Assembly (NCBI GenBank): GCA_020747065.1
Contig: JAGMVK010000012.1
Location: 992,001-1,056,000, forward strand
Reading direction: 5' to 3'
From: Cadophora sp. MPI-SDFR-AT-0126
Lineage: Eukaryota > Ascomycota > Leotiomycetes > Helotiales > Ploettnerulaceae
Length of the DNA stretch: 64,000 bases
Shown: in pieces, positions 24,909-35,888 of the stretch
Layout of the letters: every line of letters starts with the position of its first letter
How positions within the stretch are numbered: position 1 is the stretch's first letter
The notes under the pieces: model-generated
What the model was told of the DNA's origin: nothing
The model's database searches: none
Seen by the model: only the letters and a program-made list of their open reading frames with translations
Position numbers and translations under genes: made by a program

Positions 24909-26542
24909 ATGCGCCTCTCCAAACCCTTCAGAGTCCGCAGTAGTTCTCTCGGTGTTGATGCAGTAAGTCTCCTATCTCATAGGTACCTCAACTTCAAGGC
25001 TCTGTATTCCTCGTGCAGGTTTTGCTCTGGAAGTAAGTCTTACACTCCCCAATTTCTACTGACTCCCCTTGCACAGGTATGGTCCTCTAGCCTCGATCTC
25101 AAACTCCTCATCCTCTCTCGCATGATCCGCATGTTCGCCTACGGCGGCACGACCCTCATCCTGGTACTCTACCTCTCAGCACTCGGAGTTCCAGACACAC
25201 GGATTGGACTCTTTATGACTTTGACGCTGGTGGGTGACGTTGGCGTCAGTACAATCTTGACTGTGGTGGGTGATGGCATGGGAGTTAGGATGACAATGGC
25301 TGCTGGGAGTATCTTGATGATGGGGAGTGGAGTTGCTTTTGCAGTGCTGGGGAATTACTGGTGCTTGTTGGTGGCAAGTATCTTGGGGGTCATTAATCCG
25401 AGGCATGTCTCGAGGTATGTCTCTACACTGGATTCCCTTCATGGCTTTATTTTTATCATATGCTCCTGTTCGAGTCGTGCCGAGACCTAAAGGCTGATCC
25501 GAGACATCCAGCGCCAACGAAGCTGACCCCTTCAAAGCCATCGAAGAATCCGCCATAGCCCGCCTCAGCAAATCCTCAAACTGCAACGATTTTTTCGCCT
25601 GGTGGACGCTACTCGGGATGGTAGGCATGGCAGCCAGCGCGCTGCTCACCGGTTTCTTCATCGACTACTTACAAGCAAAACATGCTCTCCTTCCACTGGA
25701 CGTCTACCGCTTGATATTCCTGTGCTATGCCGCTGTCGATTTTCTGAAACTTATTTGCTCATTGGGCATTAGCTTCGCAGGTGGAATTAAATATGCCTTC
25801 TACACTACTAACAGATGCCGACATCGTGGCTCCGAATGACGAGACTCGTGCTCTTCTCTATGAGAATCGTCCTCGAAACGAGAATTATAACACCATTTCG
25901 ACACCAACAATCATGATCGACGACGTCGAAGAAGACGAAGAGAAAGAAGAAGCCCCCGTGTTCACACCCGAGTCCCGCACGTTCATCTGGAAGGTCAACC
26001 TCGCCATAACACCTGACTACATTGGCTCGGGGCTCGCTCAAATTACATGGATGACCTATTTCTTCAAGCGCCAATACAATATTGGCGAGGGTCCACTGGG
26101 CTTAGCTATCTTCATCGCATCCATCATATCTTCCTTCCTCAACTTGTTGTCCTCGCCTCTCTCTAGAGCATTGGGCCAAGTCCCCACAATGGTGTTATGC
26201 CACACTATTACATCTATCTCGCTACTTATGATCTCTGCGCCGAACAATAGGACCTTGGCGCTCGGCTTGTTCATGCTAAGGATTGTGCTGAGGGAAATTG
26301 ATAGCGCGCCTAGACAGGCGTTTATTGCGGGCGGTGTGTTGGATGAGGAGGGGACGAGTGCGATGGGTCTGATTACTGTTGTTAAGACGGTGGGGTGTTG
26401 TGCTAGGTTGTTCTTGACAGGGGAATTCGCTGTGTCAGGGTTGTTTTGGGTGGCTTTTGTTCTCGCAGGGGTGCTGAAATGACTGCATAATGTTATCATT
26501 GTTGGTTTCTTTTGGAATCATAAAGGAAGGTATGAGGCGTGA
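24909..26542 (+). pseudogene. MFS transporter, apparently disrupted (frameshift plus in-frame TGA)
   Basis: Likely exons are 24909-24962, 25077-25414 and 25512 onward. They encode a major facilitator protein of the fungal group with WSSSLDLKLLILSRMIRMFA at its start, and later transmembrane blocks such as FFAWWTLLGMVGMAASALLT and FIASIISSFLNLLSSPLSRA. Two faults are visible. Near 25776-25781 the frame must slip by one base: it reads LICSLGISFA, then continues as VELNMPSTLLTDADIVAP in the next frame, and the only canonical intron there would be 34 nt, too short. A TGA at 26480-26482 then interrupts the C-terminus, yet the same frame continues for 19 family-like codons (CTG at 26483 to GCG at 26539), reading LHNVIIVGFFWNHKGRYEA, to a TGA at 26540-26542. 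Intron 1 is 114 nt and open in frame, so it is uncertain. The alternative is an unusual intron or a sequence error. Confidence 0.6.
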
Positions 26543-26675
26543 TGTGGTCTGGTGTAGTATCATATGTATACTCAGATACGAGAAGTTGTGGAGTGATTAG
26601 ATGAGAAAGAGTGAGAGTCGCTTAGTTTGTTGACATCCTGATAAGGGTTGAAATTCTTTAGGTCAAGAACAAGAT

Positions 26676-27263
26676 TCATGTAAATGACAACACCCGCTCC
26701 AGAGCTTCAATATCCTTGTCGAAATTTGCAGACACCTCTGCTATCGCAGCAGCTTTCGCATTCCTGAACTCTTGTAACTTGGCAACCAAAAGAAGCTTGC
26801 TTGGATCTTGCGACGTGGACGTCGGCAAATCCTCCACATTTGAAGAGCCTCGTTCGCTCCTTGGAGCGTCAAGCTCTACTAGGCCTCTGTATCCGCCCTG
26901 ATCTCCCGAGACTTGTCTTCCAGGTGATTGTGAGGTCATGGGCGGCTCGAGGGCGTGCACACGTCTCACATGCTCCTCCTTGTTGTCTTTTCTCCCGAAC
27001 CCCCTGGTGTGTCTTTTGCATGAAGAGACAGGACAGAAGAATGTGCCCTTGCCGTGAACGGCTCGCTCGTGTCGCTTGAGGTCTCCTGTGTTGGTGAAAT
27101 TCATTGCCCCGCAGCCCGAAACGGTGCAGCTGTAAGGCCGTTTATGTTTGTCCATGTGTCTCCTGCGACTCTGGGTTAGACATGCCGCGTGTAGTTGGAG
27201 ATGGTGATCTACCTGAAAGCTGATTCTTGCGGGAACGGATCTCTCTCGGAGCAACCGGGCCAT
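26676..27263 (-). CDS. C2H2 zinc-finger protein
   Basis: The main minus-strand exon is 27170-26676. A short first exon, 27263-27213, is proposed with donor GTAGAT and acceptor CCCAG, giving 181 residues. Two fingers are clear: a C-x4-C...H-x4-H unit in YSCTVSGCGAMNFTNTGDL (histidines in RHERAVH), and a second in FFCPVSSCKRHTRGFGRKD (histidines in EHVRRVH). RRHMDKHKRPY just before them looks like the end of a preceding finger whose cysteine half I could not place in frame, so the 5' end may be wrong or eroded. The C-terminus is a helical stretch (KLQEFRNAKAAAIAEVSANF). It is a probable DNA-binding protein of fungal-specific type; the target is unknown. Confidence 0.65.
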   Translation of the reverse strand: MARLLRERSVPARISFQVDHHLQLHAACLTQSRRRHMDKHKRPYSCTVSGCGAMNFTNTGDLKRHERAVHGKGTFFCPVSSCKRHTRGFGRKDNKEEHVRRVHALEPPMTSQSPGRQVSGDQGGYRGLVELDAPRSERGSSNVEDLPTSTSQDPSKLLLVAKLQEFRNAKAAAIAEVSANFDKDIEALERVLSFT

Positions 27264-27397
27264 TGGCAAACTTTGCTGAGTGACAATGCCTTCTCATCGC
27301 CATGACAAGCTGTGCTGGTCGGTGTATGCTGTCCAGACCTTTTACCAGTTAGCGTCACATTCTATACCACTCTAGTTCCTTGGGCTATAGCTAGTCA

Positions 27398-28452
27398 CTA
27401 CACTGGAGCGCTTGAGGGCCATTCAATGAACCGAAAAGGAAAGGTGTACCAAAGCGTGCCGGCGAGAGGATCTCGGCTCTCGCGAAAGCTCCCCGAGGAT
27501 GAGATATCATCGCTGGGAACATCAGGTACAAGATCATAATTCCACAAATGGTCATGACTGATGCCGGTGATTTTCGATGTATCCCTGAAAATGAATGGTG
27601 GGGTCGTGTTGCTGAAAGTGAATTGGTCTTGACATTTCATTTTTCGTCAGAATTGTCGCGAATGAAGAGGGCAGGATTTACTTTACCTGTAAAGCCATCC
27701 TGAAGGCCCCAGTCCCATCGAAACTCCCTAGTGTGCCATCAAAATTAGCATTTGATCTACAGGCAAGGTTCGTACAGCTTATTTGAGCGAGCCATAAAAG
27801 TGAGCCACGATGAACGGCAGTTCTTGCTGTTCCTTGGGTTTACCGCATATGGCATCCCTGCCTTGGGAAGTACATCTTAGGGATTTGGATGGGACGTACT
27901 AATCCAACCGTAATGACGGTTATGGGCCTTGTACCGGACAAAGAAATCCATGTGATCCTCTTGGGTCAAACCAAATCCTAGGCCAAATACTTCCAGGTTA
28001 GAGACCTCTCGAGTTTCGGTCATTCCAATTTCGATATGGAGCCCGGTCCCGTCGTAACTTGGTAGTCTATCGTTGCCATTGCAAGTTGTGGATTGGATTT
28101 CCAAATAACATGTCCATGTTTGTGGTGTTATCCACACCAGCGGGCCAGGTATCAGGAAATGAATAGGTTCCAGCAATAACTCACTCGTTCCGGGGGTCCT
28201 TTAATTCTGTGTCCATACCGGAGCTACACGATAAAGTGGTCAGAGGCGGGACGAAGGGCAGAACTATACTGTTACAACTGACCGCAGAGCCTCTTCATCC
28301 ATGATTGATACAAAATAGCGAACCGAGGTCCAGGGGGATTGGCTCAAAGGGACTCGGTAGGGAATGGAGTAGTAAGAAATTTGTGACATATACCGAGATG
28401 TTTTGAGGAGAATATCGATATGAATAAATGCGGAACTTCGCTCTTTATGCAT
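27398..28452 (-). CDS. five-exon gene of unknown family
   Basis: Minus-strand exons 28452-28283, 28223-28185, 28066-27900, 27832-27682 and 27611-27398 join in phase across four introns (donors GTCAGT, GTGAGT, GTACGT, GTAAAT) into 246 residues. The clean phase through a 39-nt exon is strong evidence for a real gene. The protein has two similar short units, SYDGTGLHIEIGM and SFDGTGAFRMAL, about 90 residues apart, which suggests an internal beta-rich repeat. It ends with a Trp- and acid-rich part (HDHLWNYDLVPDVPSDD onward). There is no signal peptide or membrane segment in the visible part. The start is provisional: the frame stays open upstream of the chosen ATG, so a further 5' exon is likely. 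Confidence 0.55.
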
Positions 28453-29186
28453 GTTCTCGTGAGAAGACAATCTTCGAGGCTGTAGAAGCCTTGCTGCCCT
28501 GTTTGATGCCCTACGCCGCCCGAAGCAAGTGTAGACTCAGAAGCGAGACGAATTGTGGACTTCCCTGGAAGCCACAAGACACACTTCCGTCCGCAGAGAA
28601 CTTAAACGGGCTTCGATTTGAAACGACTGGATATATACACTGAGTATGTGTTGGCAATACATGGAAGGACCATAGACGTTAACAATGTCATCCAACCGAA
28701 GCTTGAGGCCGGACAGAAACAGAGAAGTGGCTAGCGCGCCTCATTCGAGGTGTGATGGAGAGAACGGGGTATGAAGTAGATCACCTCATTTGGGGCTCGA
28801 AATCAGGGCGAAGGAGGTCACATGGATGACAATGATACGGTAGAAGACCCCCATATCTTATGAGCTCGCCCGAACGCTAAGAAAGGCAAAAAGTAAAGGG
28901 CAGTGATCGGCTGCAATTGCTCAGGAGCTGGGCTGACTACCAACCTGCCTGGCAGCGCTGATATCGAGACGAAGCAAACGGCTCTTCAAAAAGACATTGG
29001 AGAGATCCGAATTGAAGGCTTGGTCTTGTAGCCTTCTCTCCTTACTTAGCCTTGCCCAAAACTGTTCGCCAACAACTGAATCGTACAAATTTAATTGATT
29101 CAAGCATGTATTTTCCAGTCCCCATCATGATATACAACCAGCCATGCACCATACCGTATAATACATTCTTCCGACTCCCATGTCTC
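28453..29186. other. intergenic stretch
   Basis: About 730 bp between the unknown gene and uL13m. It probably holds the 5' part of the former, possibly another exon, and the 3' UTR of the latter. Confidence 0.4.
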
Positions 29187-29789
29187 CTATAACCTGACTT
29201 CTGTACTCTTCTCCTTCACTTCACCGGGCCATTCTGCAATCATGCTTTCCCCCTTGAACTTCACAATGTTCTCTTTATATGGATGTGCATCGCCCTCAAA
29301 AGCCTTCAGTCTCGCCAACCTATCATCTCTCAACCTGTTCTTCGGTAGCATTCCACTAACAGCCTTCCTCAACACCTCGGCACCACCCAGCTTCGCCATC
29401 AGCTCATCCATCGAAACGCTCTTCAGACTACCCGGCCTCGTGTTGTGTCTGTAGTAGAGTTTCTGCCACCGCTTCTTGCCTGTCGTGTGTAGCTCTGAAC
29501 AGTTCGTTACGACGACGTAGTCGCCGCAATCTGTTGACGGGTCCCAGATCGGTTTGTGCTTGCCCATCAGCAGGACAGCAATTCGGGAGGCGAGGCGACC
29601 CAAGGAGGGCGGTTGGAGTTCTGTTGATTGTGCGGAGGGAAGAGGTCGGATTGTGGATAGGGCGTGGTGAGGTGTCGTGGCAGAGATGTGATGCCATGTT
29701 CGTGAGTAGGCAAGTTTGGTCTGAAGGTCCTATTAGATATGTATCTTGCAGCGGAAGAGGGACTATACAAGCCCATTTGTTTGTGACAT
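29187..29789 (-). CDS. MRPL23: mitochondrial ribosomal protein uL13m (MRPL23)
   Basis: Minus-strand exons are 29789-29769 (only 7 codons) and 29720-29187, giving 184 residues. The main exon contains LGRLASRIAVLLMGKHKPIW, VVVTNCSELHTTGKKRWQKL, YYRHNTRPGSLKSVSMDEL and GMLPKNRLRDDRLARLKAF, all typical of bacterial-type uL13. The N-terminal region before it (KLAYSRTWHHISATTPHH) is basic and hydroxylated as expected for a mitochondrial presequence. The gene is divergent from CCS1, with 341 bp between start codons. Confidence 0.93.
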
Positions 29790-30130
29790 CGTTACAGTCA
29801 GCCTTTTGGGCGAATTGAGACTTTGTCAAGTTTGTGGAGGGAGAGAAACGGAATTTATGAATTGTCTTGATAGCTCCTGTGCAGTTGTGATATCAGATTA
29901 TATTCAAGACAATTTTGGATGCTAAGCCTCTTTCGGTGGCCGGTGGGTCGGTAAAGGCGGCCGCATAGCAAGGCAAGTCCGGGATAGTATTTCCAATCAT
30001 CAGTCGACCCCACCACTGACAACTTCTCCAAATTATTGTACAACTTTTAGAAACAAAATTGAAGACCGGCGAAGTGACCGAAAAAAGCCAAATTCATCTT
30101 GTAGAATATACAAATAATTGAGGCTCCAGG
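29790..30130. promoter_or_regulatory. shared divergent promoter of uL13m and CCS1
   Basis: A 341 bp gap between opposed start codons. No specific site is assigned. Confidence 0.45.
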
Positions 30131-31038
30131 ATGGCGATCACAACTCCATTCCAGGTCAGTCAACTCATTCCATTTTCCGGCTCACGTGTGTAGATATTGA
30201 CAACCTCAGACTTTATTTGCGGTGCCCATGACCTGTGAAAGTTGTATCAAAGACATCTCAGGTTCACTACACAAGCTCAGCGGTATCCACAAGGTTGAGG
30301 CAAATCTGAAAGATCAGCTCGTGACCATCGAAGGCACAGGTTCGTCCCATCTCGAGTGTCACAAGCCGGCATAAATTCAAGTACTAAGGCATCATTCGTA
30401 GCGGCTCCTTCCGCCATAGTTGCCGCCATACAGTCTACTGGAAGAGACGCCATTCTAAGGGGTACGGGCGGCTCAAACAGTCAGTTGCACAGATTTCATA
30501 TCATGTACCTCTTGACTGATCGATTTGATTAGGTGCGGCCGTGTGCATTCTTGAGACACATTCAACAACCGTATCGGATAAGGTGAGGGGACTGGCACGG
30601 ATGGTTCAGGTTTCTCCAAATCTGACGCTCATCGATCTTACAATCCGAGGCTTGTCACCGGGCAGTTACTGGGCTACCGTTAGAGAGACGGGCGATATCT
30701 CAAATGGTGCAATCTCAACCAGGGGGATTTGGACTGATCCGAAGGAAGGTGCTCTCAAGCCAAGAGGATTCTTAGGGACTGTGCAAGTGGGTAAGGACGG
30801 GGTTGGGAGTGTGTTCCTTGATAAGCCAATCCAGATCTGGGAGATGATTGGAAGGGGGATGGTGGTATCGAAACAGCATGAGGGCGAGGGCAAGTTTGAG
30901 AAGAACGATGCGGACACGCTCGTCGGTGTGATTGCTCGAAGTGCGGGCGTCTGGGATAACGACAAAACGGTGTGCTCCTGCTCTGGCAAGACGTTGTGGG
31001 AAGAGAGAAAGGACGAAGTGAAGAAGGGCATGTTGTGA
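30131..31038 (+). CDS. CCS1: copper chaperone for Cu,Zn superoxide dismutase
   Basis: Four exons: 30131-30154, 30210-30339, 30402-30479 and 30533-31038, 245 residues (yeast Ccs1 249). Domain 1 is an HMA fold with the copper-binding MTCESC (Cys17 and Cys20). Domain 2 resembles SOD1 (LTIRGLSPGSYWATVRETGD, then FLGTVQVGKDGVGSVFLD). Domain 3 carries the C-terminal CxC (VCSCSGKTLWEE, Cys225 and Cys227) that transfers copper and forms the SOD1 disulfide. All functional cysteines are present, so it should be active in the cytosol and mitochondrial intermembrane space. Confidence 0.96.
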
Positions 31039-33556
31039 ATGTTATATCGGACGAGAAGTGGCCTGCCAGACTTCTTGGAAGCTCAAAAAGTGGCCTGATG
31101 ATAGTCCGATAGAACGATTGCAAACGCTTGCAAAATTCGATAGACAAACGCACTGATTCTTGGGTGACAGGACTAATCTCCTAAAGGCAACTGTCAAACG
31201 TCAAGCTTTTATGCGTTTTCAGGTGTTGTCTCGAGTCCTGGTGAGTGGAGTCCTCATAATCCAAGAATTGCTTGTTCCTCGTCCCGTCCTGCCTTGATGA
31301 AGATCCTTTCGCGTTCCAAACGAACCTTAACTTTTCACTCCCGCCTTGCAAGACAGGTCCGCAAAGTGCCCATCATTGCCCAGCCCGGTTCCTTGGAACG
31401 GGGGTGTGATCCGTTAAAGTTGAGACGGACTCGGAAGGCTCCTGTTTTGGCGATCTGCCCAGCATCATGCGATGGGACTGCCGCGAGGCTGAATATCGAG
31501 ATAGATCTGCCAGGCAGGGGAGAAAGTGTCCGACACAGGTCTTGGTTGAAGGGATTCCGGACACTCTCAAACAACCTTCGAGGGTAAGCGAGTTTCGGCT
31601 GTTCCCCTGATACTTCCAGTCCTGCGCCCAGGGGTCAAAACAGAGCTCGCTGATTTAACGAGACGAGCTTATTTGATGGGGCTGGGCAGAAAAGAATACG
31701 CATCTTTAGTGATCGCAAACGAGCCTTGACATATCATAGAGGAACTATTGACGGGGGTTGCGTTGGAGTTTGCAGTGAAGTGAGGACAAGTGACGTGGAA
31801 GAGGGTTGAGCCCCTGAATGCTGGCTCGCTTATGGGTGAACCGCTGGGGGTTCGCTGCAGCTGGCTGCAGTGTGATATTGTTGTTATTTTGGCACAACCG
31901 ACGGCACAGTAGTAGAACCAAAATATGTACGTGAAATGCGGTCAAGACGGCGACTATCGCGTAACTGTTATCTGCTGATTGTGCAAGTCATTCATCCTGT
32001 CTTCAAGCTTAAAATGGTACCAGCCAATTCTGTCGCACTGAGCTCCACTGTGATTATGTGCGTGTCAAGCCGAGGGGCACAAGCTACGCGCCCTGGAACG
32101 CCTCGCGTGCCAGAAGCGCCCGTTGTCGAACCAATGGCTAGGATTTCACGCTCTTGGAACACTCGCTGCTTTGAAGGACAGCGATGTTCTGCGGCCCTTC
32201 GAAAGACAACCAATACGGGGATTCGCATGTGGTCGCTAGGATTGCTGTTACCAAATGGCGTTGGCTTTGCAGGTAAGTGTTGGTGGCTTGAGTGGTGACG
32301 GTGATCCTCTGTTGCAGGTTGCAGACCGGGCTCAAGGCCCATCTCTCATGCAGAGCTGCCTTCTCCCGCCAGCCGCTGTCCAGAGCGATGAACCTCGTTC
32401 TCGGGACTGGTTCATCAGCAACATCGATCATCATTAACAACACCACTCTGGTTCGACCTCTCAGAGCACCACTCAGCCCGAAATCGTACGGAGGAAGAGA
32501 GTGGCCGAATGCATACTGGCTTCATCCCATCCCATCCCATGCCTTCCCATCCAGCCACTCAGTCATTATTTATTTCCTTTCTTGAAGCAGCGAATGCCCA
32601 GTCCTTTTATTGATATTCTTAGCGAATCCATCACCTGCCTCCGTACAGGCCATCCAGTCCAGTCCAGTCCAGTTCAGTCCTGTTGACACATCACTTATTA
32701 CCTTACTCGATCATCCTCAGACTTGCAAACCCACATCTCATCCACATCACCGCACTATTGTCTTGATCTTTGAATATCACACAATTCCACACCCACTCAC
32801 TTACTTACTCGATCGCTCTCGACTCCGCTTCCTCGCTCTCGGGACGCAGGGCTCATCACATCGCCGGCCCAGGCCTGACGTGCCAATCGACGCAGGCTCC
32901 CGCGTGCATAAATAGTACCCACCAGCCTTCGACAGGGCTCAAGGACAGGGACCCCTCTCCCAATTCGATCGTGTTACGCGCTGAGCTAGGCTAGCCCTTC
33001 ACCCACTTACCTCCTCATCCCACACCACACTCCAATCCCATTCAACTGACCTGACCTGACTTTCGACCTTATCCAACTGCTAGCCAGCGAGATCGTACCT
33101 TGCCTTTGCCTACATCACTTCGGTGGAACTTTCGATCTTTTACAACTCACCGACTCTCCATGAATCTGCTCGGATCACCAGTACGCTCTCTACGAACACC
33201 GAACCCATAACCATAAATCAGAACACACAGCAATCAGCGACTCAAACCAAGGAAGCCTCTTGAAAATAAAGTAATAATACCCACCGCTTCCCCACGATAC
33301 GCCAATCGATCAGCCACCCGCTTTCAGACATTGAGGCTTGAGAACATCGTAGTTTGGAAGACAAGCAGCGCAGAGGAGAAAGAAGAAGGACGCATCGAAG
33401 GTCGGAGCAACGCAGCACCACATCGTCTCTGGAGGAATTTCGGTCCACGACTCGTGCCCAACCTCGTGTTCCCCACCGACAAACGGCTGGTCGCTTTGTG
33501 AGCGACCAGCGATTTGAAAACCGCAAGACTGAGTCTGCGAATACCATATCTTAATA
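31039..33556. other. 2.5 kb leader/promoter region of noxR
   Basis: No gene is supported. From about 32,500 the + strand is rich in C/T with short direct repeats (CATCC-type around 32525-32560, CCAGT-type around 32645-32680), typical of fungal promoters and long 5' UTRs. Several short upstream ATGs occur. Much of the region after 32,500 is probably transcribed leader of noxR. Confidence 0.45.
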
Positions 33557-35430
33557 ATGTCTTTGAAGCAGGTATGTTCGGATGCTGCCCGGGAACCTCG
33601 GCTGGGATACTGATCTGGAATAGGAAATCGAGACTTGGGTGGCAGCCCTTGCTCACTACGATAATAATGAGTTTGACGAGGCATTGAAGGAGTTCGATGG
33701 CATTTCGGATACCTCGAAAATTTTGTTCAATTGTGGTGTCATCCATGCGACGCTGGGAGAGCATGAGAAAGCGGTTCGTAGCACGGTACTGTCTCGTCTG
33801 GAGTTTGCGAGCTAATGTTGTCTAGGTCGAATGCTACCAAAGAGCAGTCCGTTTAGATCAATACCTCGCCGTGGCATACTTCCAACAAGGTGTATCGAAT
33901 TTCTTGGTTGGCGACTTCGAGGAGGCTTTGGCGAATTTCAACGACACATTGCTGTACCTCAGAGGGAACAACATGATCGACTATGCACAATTGGGTCTTA
34001 TGTTCAAGCTATATTCTTGCGAGGTTCTGTTCAACCGAGGATTATGTTACATTTATCTACAACAGAAGGAAGCTGGAATGCAAGATTTCTCGTTTGCGGT
34101 CAAGGAGAAGGTTGTCGAAGATCACAATGTTATTGATGAGGCTATTCGCGAAGAAGCAGAGGTACCTCCCTAACGAAATGCTGATCCGACCTCTGTTAAC
34201 ATAATTTAGGGTTACACTGTTTTCTCCATTCCCGTCGGTGTTGTCTATCGACCGAACCAGGCAAAGGTCAAGAATTTGAAGACGAAGGATTACCTAGGCA
34301 AGGCTCGCTTGGTTGCAGCATCAGACCGGGCAAATGCTTTCACTGGGTTTGCAGGATCGGAGATCAAGAACGTAAGTCATCCCTCATTCTGTTCATGATC
34401 CCTTACTCACATGATGGGCAACAGGCTGGTAAACTTGATGTGAAGGATGATAGACCCCCTGAGAATCTTTCTTTTGCCGCCACGAACCTTGTAAAACCTG
34501 GACTCCAAAGCAAACGTCAACAATCCGAACCTCCGCTCAACCGCAACGTATTCCCACCAACGCCGCCTCCCGAGTCGGAGAAGTCTCTGGGCTCAAGCCA
34601 GATGAGCCGGGGAGCCTCTGTTCGAAACGGCCCCAAGCCAATGCCTGCTAAGCTCAATATCGAGAAAGCCAGACCTAATGAGAGGTACGAAGTCCGGGAC
34701 GAAAGAATAAGTCCACAGGCACAACGTATCGGGACACAGCGCGCAGCATCCGAAGCCAGACCTCCTCCGGGACGACAATTCTCGACAAGAGACTCTTCAC
34801 GATCACGGCCACAACAACCGAGAAGACGGTCACAGGAAGAGGAGGAAGATGACTACCCTGGAGAACTTTACGACATGTACTCTGGTGGGGCAAGGAATTC
34901 CCGAGGAAGCCGACCTGCTGGAAATGCACGAAGACAACAACAACCTAAGTACATCGAAGAGGAGGAAGAGTATGCCAGCGATTATGACGACGGCTCATTC
35001 GACGAGAACGATTTCGAGATGGTATCAGGCAGTCGAGCACCTCCCCGAGTACGTGCTCCTTCACAAACTGGTCGCGGCCAATCAAGACGACCAGAAATTC
35101 GCAAGATTAGGGTCAAGGTTCATTCGGAAGACGTTCGCTACATCATGATCGGAGTCGCAGTCGAGTTCCCCGATCTGGTCGACAAGATACGGGAGAAGTT
35201 CGGGTTGCGAAAACGTTTCAAGATTAAGGTCCGTGACGACGATATGCCAAACGGGGATATGATTACCATGGGCGATCAAGATGATTTGGATATGGTTATC
35301 ATGAGCGTGAAATCGAATGCAAGGAAGGAACGTCTGGACATGGGCAAGATGGAGGTGATTATCCCTCCGATTCCATCTCTCGAAATAGACACTAACGGAA
35401 ACTTTCCAGGTTTGGGTACAGGAAATTTGA
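33557..35430 (+). CDS. noxR: NADPH oxidase regulator NoxR (p67phox-like)
   Basis: Six exons: 33557-33571, 33624-33773, 33826-34161, 34210-34371, 34425-35354 and 35410-35430, giving 537 residues. The first 160 residues are TPR repeats (ALAHYDNNEFDEALKEFDG, CYQRAVRLDQYLAVAYFQQG, CEVLFNRGLCYIYLQQKEAG) that bind Rac-GTP. An activation-domain block follows (GYTVFSIPVGVVYRPNQ). A disordered Pro/Arg/Glu-rich middle leads to a PB1 domain at about residues 446-525 (IRKIRVKVHSEDVRYIMIGV, then GDQDDLDMVIMSV). The last 55-nt intron is easy to miss; splicing it gives the short C-terminus MEVWVQEI, which I recall as typical of NoxR proteins, instead of a long unrelated tail. NoxR activates NoxA/NoxB for superoxide signalling in development and infection. 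Confidence 0.93.
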
Positions 35431-35888
35431 ACGAATCAATCTCACGACAACATTATGACAGCCATTTCTTTTTTTGGGACTTGCGAAAATCTCAACTCGA
35501 TATCCTATCCTGTTGCATCACCATATATACCAGCGAGCGAATTTCTCTTGCATGCATGCATAACATCTAGATGGGGGGAGTATCTTTTGGCGGGTTGTCG
35601 GGCCCGTTACTATATATAATATCTGTGGGTCAGTGTGGTTGCACGTCTGGGACGTAAGAATTGCGACGTTCAGAAATAGGTTTTCTGCATACCCCCAGTA
35701 GGAGTTTTGATGTAGCTATATTATAATTACATCTTGATCTGATACAAATCTTTTTGTCGGTTCCATCCCTGTAAGTGTTCTATCATCTGAGCACATCTGA
35801 TGCCTAGTCATGCATTTCATTTCACATGCCAGCTATTCTGGGATCCCATGGCATCTATTCTCGTATCCCCATGCCCATACACACATCT
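35431..35888. other. convergent 3' ends
   Basis: About 460 bp between noxR and the hemerythrin gene. It contains the noxR 3' UTR, which would be read as coding if the last intron were retained (open to 35570). Confidence 0.5.

Noticed and set aside
25777..25810. 34-nt intron (GTGGAA to AACAG) in the MFS gene
   Set aside because: It would fix the frame, but it is shorter than workable fungal introns and its CTAAC would sit directly against the acceptor. A frameshift fits better because VELN at this point matches the expected family sequence.
26056..26499. Minus-strand frame opposite the MFS gene
   Set aside because: It is a shadow of the transporter, whose plus-strand frame has clear membrane segments.
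35431..35570. Extended C-terminus of NoxR
   Set aside because: Splicing the 55-nt intron gives the NoxR-like ending MEVWVQEI, so the long tail is treated as unspliced readthrough only.
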